A DNA stretch of 54,647 nucleotides from Chara braunii (Eukaryota > Streptophyta > Charophyceae > Charales > Characeae). Numbering within the stretch: the stretch's first letter is position 1; the number at the start of each line of letters is the position of its first letter. The stretch lies in the NCBI GenBank assembly GCA_003427395.1, contig BFEA01000194.1, positions 558,869 to 613,515 of the forward strand. The letters are read 5' to 3'. Of the stretch, positions 11,236 through 22,200 are shown piece by piece. The translations under genes and the position numbers were made by a program. The notes beneath the pieces were generated by a model, which searched no databases, had not been told where the DNA came from, and saw only the letters and a list, made by a program, of their open reading frames with translations.

Positions 11236-11448
11236 CACTGGGGCGCAACCCCTAGTGTTGGCTGCTGACCGGCGCAACCTGGCAGCGGGCCCACGTCTCG
11301 CCAGAAGGGGTAAAGACTTAAAGGGGTGTGGCCACCCAGGAGGGTTTTACCTGCCGCGAGGGGGCGTGGGATAGGAGTCGAGTCTTTTATGAGTCCTGAT
11401 TGAATGCCTATTAGGAGAAAAAACCTATCGTGGCGCAACCTGCGAGGG
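11236..11448 (+). ncRNA. Three CGCAA-loop stem-loops with varying stems
   Basis: Three hairpins share GG-CGCAA-CC. At 11236-11257 the stem is CACTGGGG/CCCC-T-AGTG. At 11264-11286 it is GCTG-A-CCGG/CC-T-GG-CAGC. At 11424-11448 it is CCT-A-TCGTGG/CC-T-GCGA-GGG. The outer stems differ in sequence but remain complementary, and the last two keep a bulged A on the 5' side and a bulged T after the CC. This is the pattern of structured RNA. No known family is recognised. The strand is arbitrary. Confidence 0.4.
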
Positions 11449-11559
11449 CAGTACCGCTAAATTAGCAAACGCGATGGGCCGTAGATCTGGCACGATCACC
11501 CAGACTATGGTGGGCCAAGATGGAGACCTAACCTTCCTGTACTAGACTGCAGGAGGCGT

Positions 11560-12469
11560 GTTGAGATAAGGTTTATATACATATATATATGTTTGATTGT
11601 GAGAATTATTGAAGGGAGGCAAGAGTGCCTTCAAAGGTCTCGGTTAGGGCCCGCGTCCTTGGTTATGGCCCTGCTCGTAGGGTAGAGGCTAAGGACACAT
11701 AACGAGAAGCCAGCGTATGAAACGTGTTGGGTGCAGTCGGGGAGTGAAAGAAGGACGGAGGCGTGATGGGCTAGTACAACGAACGAGGAGCGATGAGCAG
11801 GGACAGGGTAGATCAGTGTTAGTCGGGGAAAGGTAAGTGAATCGGGACGGTACGTAGGGTTAGATACACGCGGAATAAACAAGAGAGGGCAGAGAGAGAG
11901 ATAGCGGGGAGAAAGGGGGGGCCAAGTTCACTAGAGAAATGTTGGACACTTACCTGAGTACGGTGTGCCACCCATCCTGACTGTCGGGAGAGAGGGGCTC
12001 ATCTGCGCACCCAAACCAATCTTCGGGTGTATCTGGCCCGAGTCGTAGCGGGAGATTCGCTCTCATTTCGCACTTTTGGCGGATACGCAAGCTTCTCGGC
12101 TCGTTGGTGTATTCACAACCGTGCACGTTGGGGTTGCTGCCTTGACCATCGTTACCATATCTTTACACGGTTGTCCTGACTGCTATTTCCAGTGCTACCA
12201 GCTGCGCACGTATCTGTTGTTGGTATACATTGCACAGAGCTCGACCTGTTAAACCAGCCTGGGCGGGAGCGTTCACCTGGCCAAGGGATCGACCAGGTTC
12301 GTTAGAAGGAGATCGTGAATGCAAACACAGAGAGTGCGAGGACATCAGAGAGAGGGGCAGAGAGAGAGGGACAGGGACAAAGACGACTTACCTAGACAAT
12401 TGGCAGTGCGGGATGAACCAAAAATTTGAGCTACGTTGGTGAGCAGCAGAACGCAACAGCGGGCTGACT
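11560..12469. other. No gene seen
   Basis: This is G+A-rich sequence with a short TATATA run near 11578-11590. I could not support any coding region. Confidence 0.5.
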
Positions 12470-13170
12470 GTGCTTGTATGTGCTTGTACTGCAGGGCCAG
12501 GCCCAGTCTCGCTTAGCACGTTGGAGAGTGGCAGAGGGCGAACCACGCATAAATCAGACCTGCCTGCTGGCCGAGGGGAATTGCTGCTGCGTACGGACTA
12601 CTACCTACCGCCAACCAGTTATGGCCAACTGTTACAGTCCGCTGTGCGGCAGGGATCAGGTTGAGGGGAATTGCTGCCGCATACGGCCTGCAACTGTTGT
12701 TACTGCTGGCCGCCGCTCAGTACTACGGCGGCATCTAAGGGCTAATACGGGTTGTTCTGCGGCTGTGGTTGGACTGCAAGAGGAGCTGCTGTTGGCGGTG
12801 CACCGACTGTCGCTGCGGGTTGTTGTTGGGTGTGTACGGGCTGCTACTGCGTATTATGCATGAGCGGCTGCCTACTCATGAACCGCTGCACACTACTATT
12901 GCCGCCATTTTTTTACTTTGCACAACTGCGGTGGCTGATGGGGTGTGCATGGGCTATTGTTGTAGGTTGATGTTGACTGGGCACAGGCTGCGGCTGCGTA
13001 CTGCACGCAAACTGCTGTTACTGCCTGCTGTTGATTACTGCATACTGCTGCGCGCAGCTACGATCCGCTGAAGATTGCGGCTGAGGGCTGCTGTTGCTAG
13101 CAGCCGTTACTGTAGTTGTTGACCGCCGTCAGGTACTGCTGCTGGCATCTAAGGATTGTTACGAGCTGCT
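12470..13170. repeat. Degenerate CTG/CTGCTG-rich tract
   Basis: Dense GCTGCTG, TTGCTGC and ACTGCTG words recur. The phrase GAGGGGAATTGCTGC followed by CGCATACGG or TGCGTACGG occurs twice (12575 and 12662). The frames through it are low-complexity C/A/L-rich translations, so I do not treat them as genes. Confidence 0.6.
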
Positions 13171-13833
13171 GTGTTGCCATGACTAGTCTGAGATTGAGGT
13201 AGTGGGGCTTGGTGGCATGGTCAGGCTTGCGAAGGGGGGTTGTTGCTGTGAGCTAAGAAGTCATCAAAGGGTTGACTTAGGCAGTTTGATATTCACTCTG
13301 ACCCAGTTGTTGCGTATCTTGGTTGCCATTGCGGGACCCTCAGGCGAGTGAAGGTATCAAGGCCCTCTTCGGAGAGTTGAGTCATCCCTCCCTTGTATCT
13401 CGAGCGTCTGAAACCCCGCCTTCTGTCTTTCTTACTCTAAGTCTAATCTAGTTCTGAGAGGAAGGCGGCAAGCGGGATTGCAACCCGTAGGACCACAGCA
13501 AGACTCTGTGGGGAGTCAGCCCACCGATTGCGGAACCTCTGCCGGAACCTAGGCGAGGTTCTGGAGGCAGGGAACCATCAGATAAACTATCTCTATCTGT
13601 TTAACCCACTATACCCATGTTTGCCTATTCCCCCTGTAGTTTGATTGGCGTATGCATGCCTGTCCCTATGATTTTTGTTTATTCTTCAGGACATAACGAG
13701 ACTAAATAAAAAAATGTATGTGCAATCTCAGTTTCAATTTTATTGTTTGACTGAAAGAAGATTGTGGGGTTGCATCTGGGGGAAGGTGGGAGGAAGGCAG
13801 TTTTGCATGAAGTTTGACTGGGTCAACTAAAGG

Positions 13834-14501
13834 CTGGGCCAGTTCCATAAGTGTGGGAAGGCCCAGTGCTATGTTTATTTTTGAATTGCCTGGAGAACCA
13901 GACATATTCCATAAGTTTGGGTGGTTTGGTTGCTCTGACTTGTGAGGGCTGACTGTGTTTGACTTTTCAGGAGCCAGTCAAATCTATAAGTTTGGGTAGT
14001 CTGACGACCTTGTTTACTTTGGGTTTCTGTCGATTTCTTTTTGCCTTGGCTTTGAGGGAAAGGAACCAGGCTGAGGGCCAAGACATGTTCCATAGGCTTG
14101 GGTGGTCTTGGTCCAACGCCTCGCACATGCTGGAACCCGAAGGTTATAACTTGGCTATACTTTACTATTATCCTATCTACGAACAGGCTAGTCAGACAGG
14201 GTTCCATAAGTTTGGGTGGTCTGACTATAACTTATCACTAAATGAAGAGAGTACTAATTACAAATAAACTTGTGGTACGAAGGCGCAGACTGAGTCTTGA
14301 GCTGAAGATGATCGGCCTAGTTATATGCTACCTCAAAAGACTAAGTGCAGATAATTATATAAAGTTAGGATATTTAAACAGTTCACGGCGACTGGGTGAC
14401 CTAGTCACATGCCAAAAGAAGAGAAAAGTTGTTGTGCCCTATGTTTGTGTATATTTCATGGCTGAGCTAGACATGTTCCATAAGTTTGGGTGGTCTAGCT
14501 T
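13834..14501 (+). ncRNA. Array of six conserved-loop, covarying-stem hairpins
   Basis: Six stem-loops share the loop ATGTTCCATAAGTTTGGGTG or a close variant: 13834-13866, 13896-13931, ~13971-13996, 14075-14114, 14189-14227 and 14465-14500. The stems differ: CTGGGCC/GGCCCAG, AACCAGAC/GTTTGGTT, a decayed GTCAAAT/GTCTGAC, GGGCCAAGAC/GTCTTGGTCC, TAGTCAGAC/GTCTGACTA and AGCTAGAC/GTCTAGCT. A second short helix, CCA/TGG, can form inside the loop around TAAGTT; the CTA variant in the third copy still pairs through a wobble. Changed stems that keep pairing argue for selection on structure. I recognise no known ribozyme or riboswitch. Confidence 0.6.
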
Positions 14502-14814
14502 TATGCCCTATGTAAGCTGGGTATAAAGGGCTAAATCATTGAGAGGCTATGGACTATTGTTTGTTAAAATAACTTTGGGGATGGTGAGGGTACTTACCTT
14601 TGTGGTTTGGCCTGCATGTGGCTGAGTGAGGCTGCTGCTTAGTCTGATTTTCAGTTTGATAGGTAGTTGCTTTAGTCACTCGCCACGTGCTAGAGCCATA
14701 GGAGTTAGTTTCAATTCCTGCATTTTCTGAGCTAAGTTTTTTTTACTTGGATCAATTCTCGCATCTTCTGTGATCTTTTGTTATACTTGGCTTTGTATAA
14801 ATTTTGGTAAGCTA

Positions 14815-15125
14815 CTTTCTCTACGTGAAGCGTTGCCAAAATTTCTGCAAATCCAAGGAGTTAGTCAACTTTTGACTTTTCAAAGTTCAACTTGTCTAAA
14901 TTTTATATGGCTTAGTAAAAATCTGGGAAGTCTCCTTTTTCAAAGGGAGTGCTGCTCGAATTTTTGCTAATCCAGGGAGTTAGATAAAATTTGACTTTGG
15001 AAGATTGGAAATCATTTCTGTTTTCATATTTAGGCTGATATACATTCTGAAATGACACTTTTCCTACGGGAAGCGCTGCCGAAATTTTCTTAGCTTAAAA
15101 GAGTAAGATTATATTTTGATAGGTG
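14815..15125. repeat. Degenerate ~122-bp tandem repeat, three units
   Basis: Units starting near 14821, 14940 and 15065 share (T/A)C(T/A)(A)CGxGAAGCG(T/C)TGCC.AAATTT.T followed by a GAGTTAG-like word and TTTTGA(C/T). Divergence is high. Confidence 0.6.
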
Positions 15126-15289
15126 ACAATTCTGGCAATTTCACTCTGTACAGAGAAGATTTTGTCAGGGTCTACCTTTCTTTTGACACTTACTTGGAGG
15201 TAGACTTAGGCTTAGGTAATTAGGATGATTTGAGTGAGATCGTGATATGAAGACTATTTTCCATGGACTTATAGATTTAGCTTGGGGAT

Positions 15290-17001
15290 TGACATGTCTT
15301 GTGTTACGGGTCTTCTTGATCGATTGATTCAGGATTTGGGCTAGATTCAGCTTGATCCTACAAGGATCATCTTCTGTTATCACTGATAACAAGTCGGTTG
15401 TCAATTTGTCGGTTTACGACTCAACCCCAATTCACTCTTATCACTCAACCTAAAGACTTTAGCCTTGTGATTTGAATTGTTTTGTTGTGTTTTCACCAGA
15501 CTTTATTTGAATGGCCATTTAAAGAAAAGTACTGAGTAGTTTATCTTGGGAGTTGCACAAGAGTGAGGCTTGTATAGCTAAAAGCAAGAGGTGTGAGTGC
15601 AGAGAATGGTTGAAGTTGACCCTGTGTAGTGCTTGGACTTTTGGTGGAATCTTTGATGTGAGTGCAGGTATGTTTGGTGATTCGAACTTTGGATTTTGAC
15701 TGCCTACGCTCACATACATATATATATGGCTGAGAGGAGCTCCATTGTGATTGTGAGAAGTGATTGTCACATATTAATAACCCTTTATATTTACGTGATA
15801 TATATATGTCTTGAGTGTTTCGCGCGGCTTACTGAGACCACGTGTAAGGGTTAAACAAATCGTGTGTTTGAGAGAAGAGGAAGATCCCCTTTTAGCCTTT
15901 GCTCTTTAAATTTTCTATAGTTGGACGTTATAGTCTGTGGCAGTCGTCAAAGTCAAACCCCTTGACTTCTTCCCAGACCCTAGATGATGGAGTTGGTCTC
16001 CAGGGCGATAAGAAACGATTGCCACCACAGGTATGAACCTGTGTACCACCTACTCTCCGCAGGGTGCAGAAGAGGGTGTGGTTTTCAACCGCACTTGGCG
16101 GTTGTCCAGTGTCGAGAGATTAACCCTCAAGGCGCGTGTCAGTCGACACTTGAGTGTCGAACGCGACCCTCGAGATTAACGAGGATCGCATGAGTATGGG
16201 TACTACATAGTACGTCATCACTGCGACCGCTTGCGTACGTTTGCATTGCGAGTCGATATGAGTTAGCCCTGCGTCCGCGCGGTTTTATACTAAGTCTCGC
16301 GCGCGACGCGTATCCGATTTCTGCCTCGAAAAGTTATGGGATGGCTACCGAGGGACTAGGAGCGTAGTCACGTTCTTTGTGTTGTGTCATTTCGTGTGTA
16401 TGTTGTGTGTGTGCTTTATTTTTATGTTTTTTATAGTGGTGTACATGTGGCATGTGGGATACGTCTTAGTCGACTGGCGACGAGTCGCGCTTGGGACCTC
16501 AGCCCCCCAAGATGTCGATTCGCGTGCAGGTCCGATAGAGACGTAGTACCATGTGTACCCCCTATGCTACAGCTAATGAGAAACGCCCTCGGCTGGTCCA
16601 CCTTTGCGATTGCAACTGATTATCTTTCGTACTGTGGACTGGTAGCTCGGCGGGGATACGCCCACCGAAGGGAGGTGACAACTCCCGTAAGGTGGAGGTA
16701 AGTCGTGCCTCGCGTAGGNAACTGATTATCTTTCGTACTGTGGACTGGTAGCTCGGCGGGGATACGCCCACCGAAGGGAGGTGACAACTCCCGTAAGGTG
16801 GAGGTAAGTCGTGCCTCGCGTAGGCCCTATCCTGTCGTAGGGGCTCACGAGAGGTATGGCTGGCGCACTCGGCCGGAGCGGCTTGCGGAAGCTCCATGTA
16901 TGTATCGTGACAATGATTTTTTACTAACTCCTGCATGACGGCCGGGAGGGTCCCTCGCTGCCCTTGTGCGGTGCCGGACCGATGCGCTCGACACCGCTTT
17001 T
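15290..17001 (+). mobile_element. LTR-like unit A
   Basis: It is homologous to unit B (17094-19005) throughout: the shared TCTTGTGTTAC start, the hairpin TGTTATC-ACT-GATAACA (15375-15391), the 'gaagttgac..gtgtagtg' section, the AGTCTCGCGCGCGAC section and the terminal block ending CGACA. The hairpin and the terminal block are also present in the giant element's LTRs in the same LTR sense. No PBS follows the end at 17001. An assembly duplication (16614-16824) lies inside it. Confidence 0.6.
16614..16824. repeat. Exact 105-bp duplication around a single N (likely assembly artefact)
   Basis: Bases 16614-16718 are repeated identically at 16720-16824 with only N16719 between. Unit B and the other block copies carry this sequence once. 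It looks like two overlapping contig ends joined without merging. Confidence 0.85.
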
Positions 17002-17093
17002 TCTTTTCGACCCCGGTTACTTTTTCCCATCCATAGGTTGACTGTTATTTTTTCATACATGTGAAGACGTCACAGAGAAAAGGGGGGTTGGTT

Positions 17094-19005
17094 TATCTTG
17101 TGTTACAGATTCTCTTGAACGTTTGATTCGAATTCGGGACTAGATTCAGCTTGATCCTACAAGGATCACCTTCTGTTATCACTGATAACAGGCCGGTTAC
17201 CGATTTGTCGGTCTACGACTCAACTCCAATTCATCCTCTATGCTCAACCTAAAAGGCTTAGCCCTGATGATTTTTTTTGTTTTATTAAGGTTTTCACCAG
17301 GATTTTTATTGAATGGTCATTTAAAAAAGGTACTGAGTATTTAATTATGGTTGGTTGGATAAGGGTTGGGGCTTGCATGGCTAAAGCGAGGGGTATGAGT
17401 ATAGAGGTTGGTTGAAGTTGACTCCGTGTAGTGCGTGGATTTTTGGTTGACTCTTTGATGTGATTGTAGGTATGTTCTGTGGTTCGGATTTTGGATTTGA
17501 CTGCCTGCGATCACACACATATATATGGTGGTGAGGAGTCTCACTGTGATTGTGAGAAGTGATTGTCACATACTCATATATCCTTTAATAGCGATTTCGT
17601 CAAAACGGACATTTTTTATTTTTTGTTGGAAATTGAAAGTCCAAACTGCAGCCAAAATTTGATGAAATTTTGGGTTGCCCCTCGATGTATCTGGACTCAG
17701 CCGGGGTCCAGAGACATCCAGGGGGGTACGGCGTTTTCAGAACGCCGTACCCCCCTGGATGCATCTGGACTCTGGCTGAATCCAGAAACATAAAACGCCC
17801 TACCCAAAATTTCATCAAATTTTTACTGCAGTTTGGATTTTCAATTTCGTACAAAAAATAAAAAATGTCCATTTTGACGAAATCACTGTTCTTTACATAT
17901 ATATATGTATGTGTCTATATTGGGTATTCGCGTGGCTTGAGGGGCCTATGCTTAGGGATTTAATTAGGGGTTGAGACTGAGAAAGGAAATAAAACCCCTC
18001 AATTTTGTTGTATGCTTCTTAAAGATTTCTTAGTCGGACGTTGGTCCAGGGCCTAGATTCGAGGTCCTTATCTAAGACACCCCGGATCCTAGGCTCTGCA
18101 GGGAAGGAATCCCCCCCCCCCCGCAGAGCCTATTTGCCCTGCCTGTCGAGACACTCAACCTAAAGGCCGGAGGTGCCGCGGTGGTCGCACGACTATTCCT
18201 TCAGCCGTGCAATATCGTGAAGGGGTAGACCCTCACGATACTTCGAGCTTGACATTTGAGTGTCATAAGCGGTACTCGGATCCACGAGGGATCGCTTGAT
18301 TATGGACACTACATAGTACGCAATCATTGCGACTGCTTGCATTGTCATGTATTGCTAGTCGATATGGGAAGATCTTGTGCCCACGCGGTTTTATATTAAG
18401 TCTCGCGCGCGACACCCATCCGATTGCCGCATCGGAAAGTTATGGGATGGCTACTAAGGGGCTAGGAGTTTTGTCGTGCTGTTTGTTCTGTATCGTTCTG
18501 TATATGTATGTATATGTGCGTGTGTGTTTTATTTTTATGTTCTTTAAGAGTGGAGTACGCGTAGGTGTGTGGGATGCGTCATAGTCGACCGGCGACGAGT
18601 CGCACTTGGGACCTCAACCCCCCAAGATGTCGATTCGCGCGCGGGTCCGATTGAGGAGTAAAACTGCACGTACCCCCTTTACTACAGAGTACGAGAAACG
18701 CCCTCGGCTGGTCCACCTCTGCGATTGCAACTGATTAACTTTCGTACTGTGGACGAGTAGCTCGGCAGGGATATGCCCACCGAAGGGAGGTGACAACTCC
18801 CGTACGGTGGAGGTAAGTCGTGCTTCGCGTAGGCCCTATCTTGTCGTAGGGGTTTGCGAGAGGTATGACTGGCGCACGCGGACGGAGCGGCTTGCGGAAA
18901 CTCCATTATCTATTCGCGACGAGGATTAAGAACCAACTCCTGCGTGACGCGGCCGGGAGGGTCCCGCCCCGTTTTTTGTGCGGTGTGGGACCGATGCACT
19001 CGACA
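17094..19005 (+). mobile_element. LTR-like unit B
   Basis: It is a tandem partner of unit A with a 2.0-kb offset between ends, and its length is inflated by the 300-bp MITE at 17589-17888. It ends CGACA at 19005, and the minus-strand gypsy integrase frame runs about 100 bp into this end. The conserved splice-donor-like GAGGTAAGT is at about 18807. Confidence 0.6.
17589..17888. mobile_element. 300-bp foldback MITE
   Basis: The two halves are near-perfect inverted repeats (TAGCGATTTCGTCAAAAC... against CAGTGATTTCGTCAAAAT... read from the other end), with the centre at the GTACGGCGTT/AACGCCGTAC palindrome near 17731-17755. Unit A lacks it at the equivalent place near 15780, so it is an insertion. 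Possible 8-bp target copies are TCCTTTAA (17581-17588) and TTCTTTAC (17889-17896), 6 of 8 identical. The terminus and duplication length suggest hAT, with modest confidence. Confidence 0.8.
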
Positions 19006-20252
19006 ACGCTCTGAGCATAAGCGTGGGCGGGCCGAGCCAACTGGTACCCGCAGTGGGGTTGACCAAGGCTCGAAAGTCTACCGGGGTTTGGCCCTACACA
19101 GTCAATGTCATATCTTCTGTCCATATCTGGCGGGATCATGGATCTTCTAGATGGGAACTGTGTACTTGTGATACACGACAATAACTTTGGAGCATGAAAC
19201 ACAAGATAGGTGTGGAGGTCTCCTGGGATCTCTACCGTGTAGGACGACCCCTCCTCTCCGCCCTTAACTTCTAGAACTGGCCACGGTCCTCTATACGAGG
19301 GCAGTAACTTCTGCGAGATGTTTTCCTCAAGGGCAAACTCTTTGGACTTGACCCAGACCAGGTCGCCTACTTGAAACTGTGACGGGTGACGGTACTTATT
19401 AGCTTGCTCTATCATTCGGTGTTGGGCCTTCATGTGGTTGTCAACAATAGTAGCTAACTCTTTCTCGTGCTGAAGTGCAAACTCCCTAGTTCCGGGTGGT
19501 AGCCTGTAAATCTGGTCCCGGTTAAGTCCCCCAAACGGTCTGCGTGGTCGAAAGGATTTGTGCAACTCGTTGGGAGTGCGATAGGTAGACAAGTGCACGT
19601 TGTTATTGTACGCACTGGCTACTTTGGGCAACATCTCATCTCAATTGATCTGATCCAGTCTAATGTACATACGCCGAACTTGTTGTAGGATCTTATTCAT
19701 CTGTTCAGTCTGGCCGTTAGTCTCTCGATGACGGTCAAATGACATCAACAACTTGGAGCCATAAACTCTCATCGACTCCTGCAAGTTCTGACTAGTGAAC
19801 CAGGTATCTCTATCACTAACTATAGACAGTGGAATCCCGTGTTCACCGACTCAATGATCAAAGAACTTCTGAATCACTAACTCTATACGTGCCTCTGAGA
19901 GCAAAGGAACAAAAACAACATATTTACTGCATCTATCAACTATTACCATGACTTGGCGCTTGTCGTGCCTACTCTTTAAATGAGTGTCCATAAAGTCAAT
20001 GGACACTGAGTCTCCTGGCTGGTTAGGAATAGGCAAAGGTCTGAGAAGACCTGGAGGGGCACGCGTAGAGGTCTTGTTCCTTTGGCACACCTTATAACTG
20101 CGAACATACTCTATGCAGTCGGCCTTCATCCCAGGCCATATATACGCGCGCATGAGGTTAGCTAGAGTCTTTTGCCAACCAAAATGTCCCTCAATATCGT
20201 GGCATTCCCCTAGGATCAAACTACGGATCTCTTCACTGTTAGGAACACACAA
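18906..20252 (-). pseudogene. Gypsy integrase region
   Basis: The zinc-binding region (20252 downward) reads GECHDIEGHFGW...YVRSYKVCQRNK. The two histidines are present, but the first cysteine of the usual CxxC is tyrosine (SYKVC), so one zinc ligand is lost. The catalytic core follows: DFMDT (first Asp), VSDRDTWF (second Asp) and NGQTEQMNK (Glu), with a stop after FFDH near 19850. The C-terminal part (19634-18906) has QVGDLVWVKSK, LLPSYRGPWPVLEV and YTVEIPGD, typical of gypsy integrases that bind DNA and chromatin. The last ~33 residues are encoded by LTR sequence. Confidence 0.9.
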
Positions 20253-20390
20253 TCAGTCAAATACGTTAGTCTTCTCGAATAACAACCCATCAGTAGTGCG
20301 GTAGTCTGGTTCAGACTCTGGGGCCTCCTTTACTCTCTTGAGGAGGTCACCATACATAGGGTCCTGCGCACACGCCTCTCTAACTTTCTA

Positions 20391-21015
20391 CTATAGGTCT
20401 CTCCCTATATCCAGATAATGAACTATTGCTCCAAAGTAGTCAGCTCTCCTACTCAGAGCGTCCGCAGCTACATTATACTTCCCTTTGACTGGCTTAATCT
20501 CAAAGTCATATTGGTCTAACTCTGCGGCCCATCTAGTAAGCTTAGGTGTCATCTTGGCCAGCGTCTTCAGCCATCTTAATGTCTCGTGGTCTGAGTAGAC
20601 TTTGAAGTGCCTTCCAAGCAAGTAGTGCTTTCGGTGTTTCAATGCTTGTCTGAGAGCGTAGAGTTCCCTCTCATAGGTAGATGTCGCTACCTTCTTTGAA
20701 GGCATCCTAGCAGACATGAACTCTACGGGTATATATTTGTTGTCATCGTCTTGCTGTAATACAACACCTATACCATATTGGCTCGCGTCAGTGGTGACGA
20801 CGAAAGGTAAGGACGGATCGGCTACCTTAGTAAGGATCGGGTACTCTATCAACGCCTGCTTCAACTTCTTCATAGCAGACATGCAGTCCATGTCCCATCT
20901 CCAGATTGTTTCTTTCTTCAACAACCTGCGAAGGGGGTGCAGCGATGGTGAAAATTTTTCTCACAAAATTCCTATAATAGTTAGCTAGGCCTAAGAACGA
21001 CAGCAACTCTGTCAA
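20391..21015 (-). pseudogene. Gypsy RT thumb and RNase H
   Basis: The frame at 21015-20827 holds FLGLANYYRNFVRKI, the connection after RT. After a frameshift, 20924-20391 gives RNase H with its acidic residues visible in order: TTDASQYGIG (Asp), TYERELYALRQAL (Glu), FKVYSDHETLRWL (Asp) and AADALSRR (Asp). RNase H degrades the RNA strand of the RNA:DNA hybrid during reverse transcription. Confidence 0.9.
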
Positions 21016-21120
21016 TGTGCGGGGTGTAGGTCAATCTGTAATCGCTGCGATCTTACTATCTTCTGGTTTGATGTCGTCTCCGTCTAAAACATGGCCTAAA
21101 TACAGAACTTGGATCTTTGC

Positions 21121-21887
21121 CTATTCGCGTTTCTTTGCGTTCATCTTGAAGTTAGTCTCTCTAAGCTTCTCCAAGACCTGCCTTAGATGACCCTCATGCT
21201 CCTGGAGGGTCCTACAAAACATTAGAATGTCATCTAAGTAGCCTATTACAAACCTGTGTAACCACGACCTAAACAAGTCATTCATACAACGCAAAAAAAT
21301 TGTTGGCACGTTGGTTAGTCCAAAGGGCATAACTATAAACTCGTAGTGCCCATATCTAGTCCGGAACGCGGTGTTATACTGATCATCACGATGGACCTCT
21401 ATCTGATGATATCCGAACTTCAAGTCTATCTTTGAAAAATACTTGCAACCCTGCACCCGATCTAAATGATCGTCTATACGGGGCAGTGGCTCCGCATTCT
21501 TCACTGTGATGGTATTGAAACCCCTATAGTCAATGCACATTTTAAGCTCTCCCTCCTTCTTTGGGACAAATAGAACAGGTGCTCCAAATGGAGACGAACT
21601 GGGCCTAATCCAACCCTTCTCTAGGAGTTCATCTAACTGCGCTCCTCCAATTCCCGTGGGGACATCCTATACACTGCTCCTTTAGGAGTCCTGCTGCCCG
21701 GTTCGATCTCAATGTGATGCTGCATGGGCCGCAGAACTACCCCTGTAGGCGGCTTAGCTAGATTTGTGTACTCTTCTAGCAACTTGGAAATGGCGGGATC
21801 TATCGACTTCTTCTCTTTATGCTCAGTAACCGGCCTAACATAGGCTACAAAAACCTGTTCTTCTAGCTGCTCCTTCTTCACTAACAT
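21121..21887 (-). pseudogene. Gypsy reverse transcriptase
   Basis: 21887-21633 contains the linker LRPMQHHIEIEPGSRTP and [11 protein letters not shown], then loses frame. From about 21632 the other frame gives [40 protein letters not shown] (first Asp), MPFGLTNVP and the catalytic YLDDIL (YxDD box). It ends in a TAG after FKMNAKKRE, where intact relatives continue towards YLGHVL. The active-site residues are intact but the reading frame is not. Confidence 0.92.
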
Positions 21888-21938
21888 CGCGAACGCATGA
21901 GCGCTAAGGCAGCGATGTGCCAGGGAGTTGTCTACTCC

Positions 21939-22160
21939 TTACACATGAAACAGGTGGGCAGTCTTCACCCCGCCAGACGGGCTAGGGAGCCTACACTCAT
22001 GCTCTCTCAAATGGAGTATGGCCCCTGCTGCCTCTCCCCGGTCCATACCTAAGACTATGTCAAAATGAAGGTCGTCCTGTACGAGGAAAGTCAGGGAATG
22101 AAGAACTTTCTCCACCTTTCCATGTTTCTGTAGGCGGTGTCGAGCCAAATGCCCTAACAA
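21939..22160 (-). pseudogene. Gypsy retropepsin C-terminal fragment
   Basis: FLVQDDLHFDIVLGMDRGEA matches the end of gypsy aspartic proteases, where (Y/F)DIVLGMDWL is typical; here the W is R. The catalytic DSG/DTG segment lies upstream in intact elements and is absent here. Confidence 0.75.
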
Positions 22161-22200
22161 AAGTATTTGCCAGGGTTTTTCAACGTCGGACGCTGTCTTT

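Larger units (their letters stand above)
18906..22200 (-). pseudogene. Ty3/gypsy pol remnant (protease end to integrase)
   Basis: Reading the minus strand from high to low coordinates gives the C-terminal part of the retropepsin, RT, RNase H and integrase, the order that defines Ty3/gypsy (Metaviridae-type) elements. Gag and the protease active site are missing: homology starts abruptly near 22200. At least one frameshift (about 21633) and several stops (about 21119, 19848 and elsewhere) break the frame, so it is not functional. The 3' end enters LTR-like unit B. The gag-bearing remnant at 51235-53536 stops in the protease, making the two complementary. Confidence 0.9.

Noticed and set aside
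11195-11560. Group I intron
   Set aside because: Words loosely like the Q and R elements occur, but no consistent P-Q-R-S core could be assembled.
12474-12863. 129-aa plus-strand frame
   Set aside because: It lies in a CTG-rich degenerate repeat and is compositionally biased in several frames.
5394-17001. A single plus-sense element with unit A as its 3' LTR
   Set aside because: The ends at 7541 and 17001 and the LTR bodies do not match, so the two LTRs cannot be paired.
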